From JAPLJQ01 sp037143735 (lineage in GTDB: Bacteria > Desulfobacterota > Syntrophia > Syntrophales > UBA2185): a stretch of DNA of 23,866 nucleotides. The first letter of the stretch is position 1. Each line of letters starts with the position of its first letter. The notes under the pieces were generated by a model, which had not been told where the DNA came from, searched no databases, and saw only the letters and a program-made list of their open reading frames with translations. This document shows positions 22,666 through 23,866 of this stretch, one piece after another. The stretch is taken from NCBI GenBank assembly GCA_037143735.1, contig JBAWYD010000026.1, positions 1 to 23,866 on the forward strand. Reading direction: 5' to 3'. Both the position numbers and the translations under genes were made by a program.

Positions 22666-23469
22666 ATGAAGCTTACCGCATCGGGCATCTGGTCGTCTGT
22701 CGTGGAAATCCGCAGAAAGTCTCCGGTGGTTCACAACATCACCAATTACGTGGCGATGAACAACTCGGCCAACGCGTTGCTTGCCCTGGGAGCTTCTCCG
22801 GTCATGGCCCATGCGGAAGAGGAAGTGGAGGACATGGTCAACATCTCCGGAGCCCTGGTCATTAATATCGGCACACTGAGCCCCCACTGGATACGGGCCA
22901 TGTTCCGGGCTGCCTGTCAGGCAAGGGACCGGAACATTCCCATTATTCTGGATCCCGTGGGTGCAGGGGCGACGGCCTATCGCACCAGAACCGCACGGGA
23001 GCTGCTGCAGAAAATTCCGCCGTCCATCATCCGGGGCAATGCATCTGAAATCATGGCCCTTTTAGAGGAAACGGTGAAAACAAAAGGCGTGGACAGCACA
23101 GCCGCCTCCCACACCGCCGTGGACATCGCCCGCCAGTTAAACAGGACCTACGGGAGCGTCGTATGTGTCAGCGGAGAAACGGACTACATCATTTATGGCG
23201 ACGATGTAACCAAAATCATGAACGGCCATCCCATGATGACCCGGGTTACGGGAATGGGGTGCATCGCAACGGCGTTATGCGGCGCTTTCGCCGCCATCAA
23301 CCACGCGTTTGCGGAAGCGGCGGCTCAGGCCATGGCGGTTATGGGTATCACCGGGGAAATCGCCGCTGAGGATGTTCCGGGGCCGGGGAGCCTTCAGCTC
23401 CGTTTTCTTGACGCCCTTTACCGGTTGTCGGAAGAAGACATCAAGCGCTCTCTCAAGACAGAGGGTTGA
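22666..23469 (+). CDS. thiM: Hydroxyethylthiazole kinase ThiM
   Basis: This 267-residue ribokinase-like kinase phosphorylates 4-methyl-5-(2-hydroxyethyl)thiazole, the thiazole salvage step of thiamine synthesis. Family motifs: SPVVHNITNYVAMNNSANALLALGASP (19-45), PVMAHAEEEVEDM, LVINIGTLSPHW, ILDPVGAGATAYRT (94-107), IIRGNASEI (121-129), VVCVSGETDYI (165-174), and the active-site block TRVTGMGCIATALCGAF with Cys199, as in B. subtilis ThiK. Length matches the family. The ATG at 22666 has AAGGAGG at 22651-22657; a much longer in-frame extension to 22285 runs antisense through the tautomerase gene and is rejected. thiE follows after two bases, so they form an operon. Confidence 0.97.
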   Translation: MKLTASGIWSSVVEIRRKSPVVHNITNYVAMNNSANALLALGASPVMAHAEEEVEDMVNISGALVINIGTLSPHWIRAMFRAACQARDRNIPIILDPVGAGATAYRTRTARELLQKIPPSIIRGNASEIMALLEETVKTKGVDSTAASHTAVDIARQLNRTYGSVVCVSGETDYIIYGDDVTKIMNGHPMMTRVTGMGCIATALCGAFAAINHAFAEAAAQAMAVMGITGEIAAEDVPGPGSLQLRFLDALYRLSEEDIKRSLKTEG

Positions 23470-23471
23470 CC

Positions 23472-23866
23472 ATGCGCGGCCTGTACCTCGTAACCGATCG
23501 CGGTCTTTGCGGTCAAAAACCCCTCGAAGACGTCGTCTATATGGCATTGCAGGGCGGCGTGGCCTGCGTTCAGCTTCGCGAGAAAGACCTGTCCACCCGT
23601 GTATTCGTGGAAGAGGCGCGAAAAATAAAGGCGTTAATGGCTCCTTTCAATGCGCCTCTCATCATCAATGACCGCATCGACGTGGCCCTTGCTGCCGAAG
23701 CAGACGGCGTCCACATCGGACAGGAAGACATGCCTTATGACATCGCCAGAAAGCTGATGGGGCCGCGCGCCATCATCGGGCTTTCCGTGGAAACCTGGGA
23801 GGATGTGGAAATGGCCCAAAACCTTGACGTTGACTATCTGGGCGTGAGTCCCGTATTTGAGACGCC
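23472..23866 (+). CDS. thiE: Thiamine phosphate synthase ThiE, 3'-truncated by window edge
   Basis: The first 131 residues of thiamine phosphate synthase are visible. The enzyme couples hydroxymethylpyrimidine diphosphate with hydroxyethylthiazole phosphate. Visible motifs in order: RGLYLVTDRGLC at the N-terminus, GGVACVQLREKDLSTR (pyrophosphate-binding region), PLIINDRIDVALAAEADGVHIGQEDMP, IIGLSVETWEDV, and the DYLGVSPVFETP region at the window end. The frame is uninterrupted. The ATG at 23472 lies two bases after the thiM stop, so the pair is translationally coupled; ThiM makes the thiazole phosphate that ThiE uses. About 80 C-terminal residues lie outside the window. Confidence 0.96.
   Translation, partial: MRGLYLVTDRGLCGQKPLEDVVYMALQGGVACVQLREKDLSTRVFVEEARKIKALMAPFNAPLIINDRIDVALAAEADGVHIGQEDMPYDIARKLMGPRAIIGLSVETWEDVEMAQNLDVDYLGVSPVFET

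Overview
This window reads as part of a bacterial chromosome. It most likely comes from an anaerobic, syntrophic or fermentative member of the Desulfobacterota (Syntrophus/Smithella-like). That assignment is inferred from gene content: a very large acyl-CoA dehydratase activase, a fused NDP-forming acyl-CoA ligase, an MCE/Mla-type lipid transport cluster, and Desulfobacterota-like HisH, DUF374 and YchF-family proteins. No rRNA or tRNA gene is visible to confirm it.

Region 1 (1-1064) looks like the tail of an integron cassette array. It holds the 3' end of a MazF/PemK-type toxin gene and an isochorismatase-family hydrolase gene. Each is followed, overlapping its stop codon, by a 62-63 bp imperfect palindrome with the architecture of an attC recombination site. 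No integrase is in view. Region 2 (1083-5216, + strand) is chromosomal backbone: a YhcC-type radical SAM protein, hisH-hisF (histidine/AICAR branch), a REP/MITE-like palindrome, then pdxS-pdxT (PLP synthase). Both pairs are glutaminase plus (beta/alpha)8-barrel synthase systems that channel ammonia. Region 3 (5298-9357, - strand) holds a GNAT acetyltransferase, a gene-poor stretch with a perfect hairpin, a small Lys-rich Rho_N-like protein, and an MCE operon in the order permease, catalytically dead ABC ATPase remnant, MlaD-like protein, lipoprotein.

Region 4 (9479-17678, + strand) holds an FAH-family hydrolase, the 1419-residue activase with a strong sigma70-type promoter that fixes its start at an internal GTG, an HtrA/Deg protease, an HhH-GPD DNA glycosylase, and a DUF374 acyltransferase. 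A perfect 20-bp palindrome containing the canonical ParB-binding parS 16-mer lies between the last two, which suggests that this window lies in the origin-proximal part of the chromosome. Region 5 (17753-22497, - strand) holds FabD, a divergent YchF/OLA1-like P-loop NTPase, an NDP-forming acyl-CoA ligase and a 4-oxalocrotonate-tautomerase-like protein. Region 6 (22666-23866, + strand) holds thiM and the start of thiE, the thiazole salvage and coupling steps of thiamine synthesis, with no recognisable TPP riboswitch. The window ends inside thiE.

The main points of interest are the two attC-like sites, the parS site, the P-loop-less ATPase inside an otherwise intact MCE operon, and the promoter/start conflict of the giant activase. 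No CRISPR array, prophage or complete IS element was seen.
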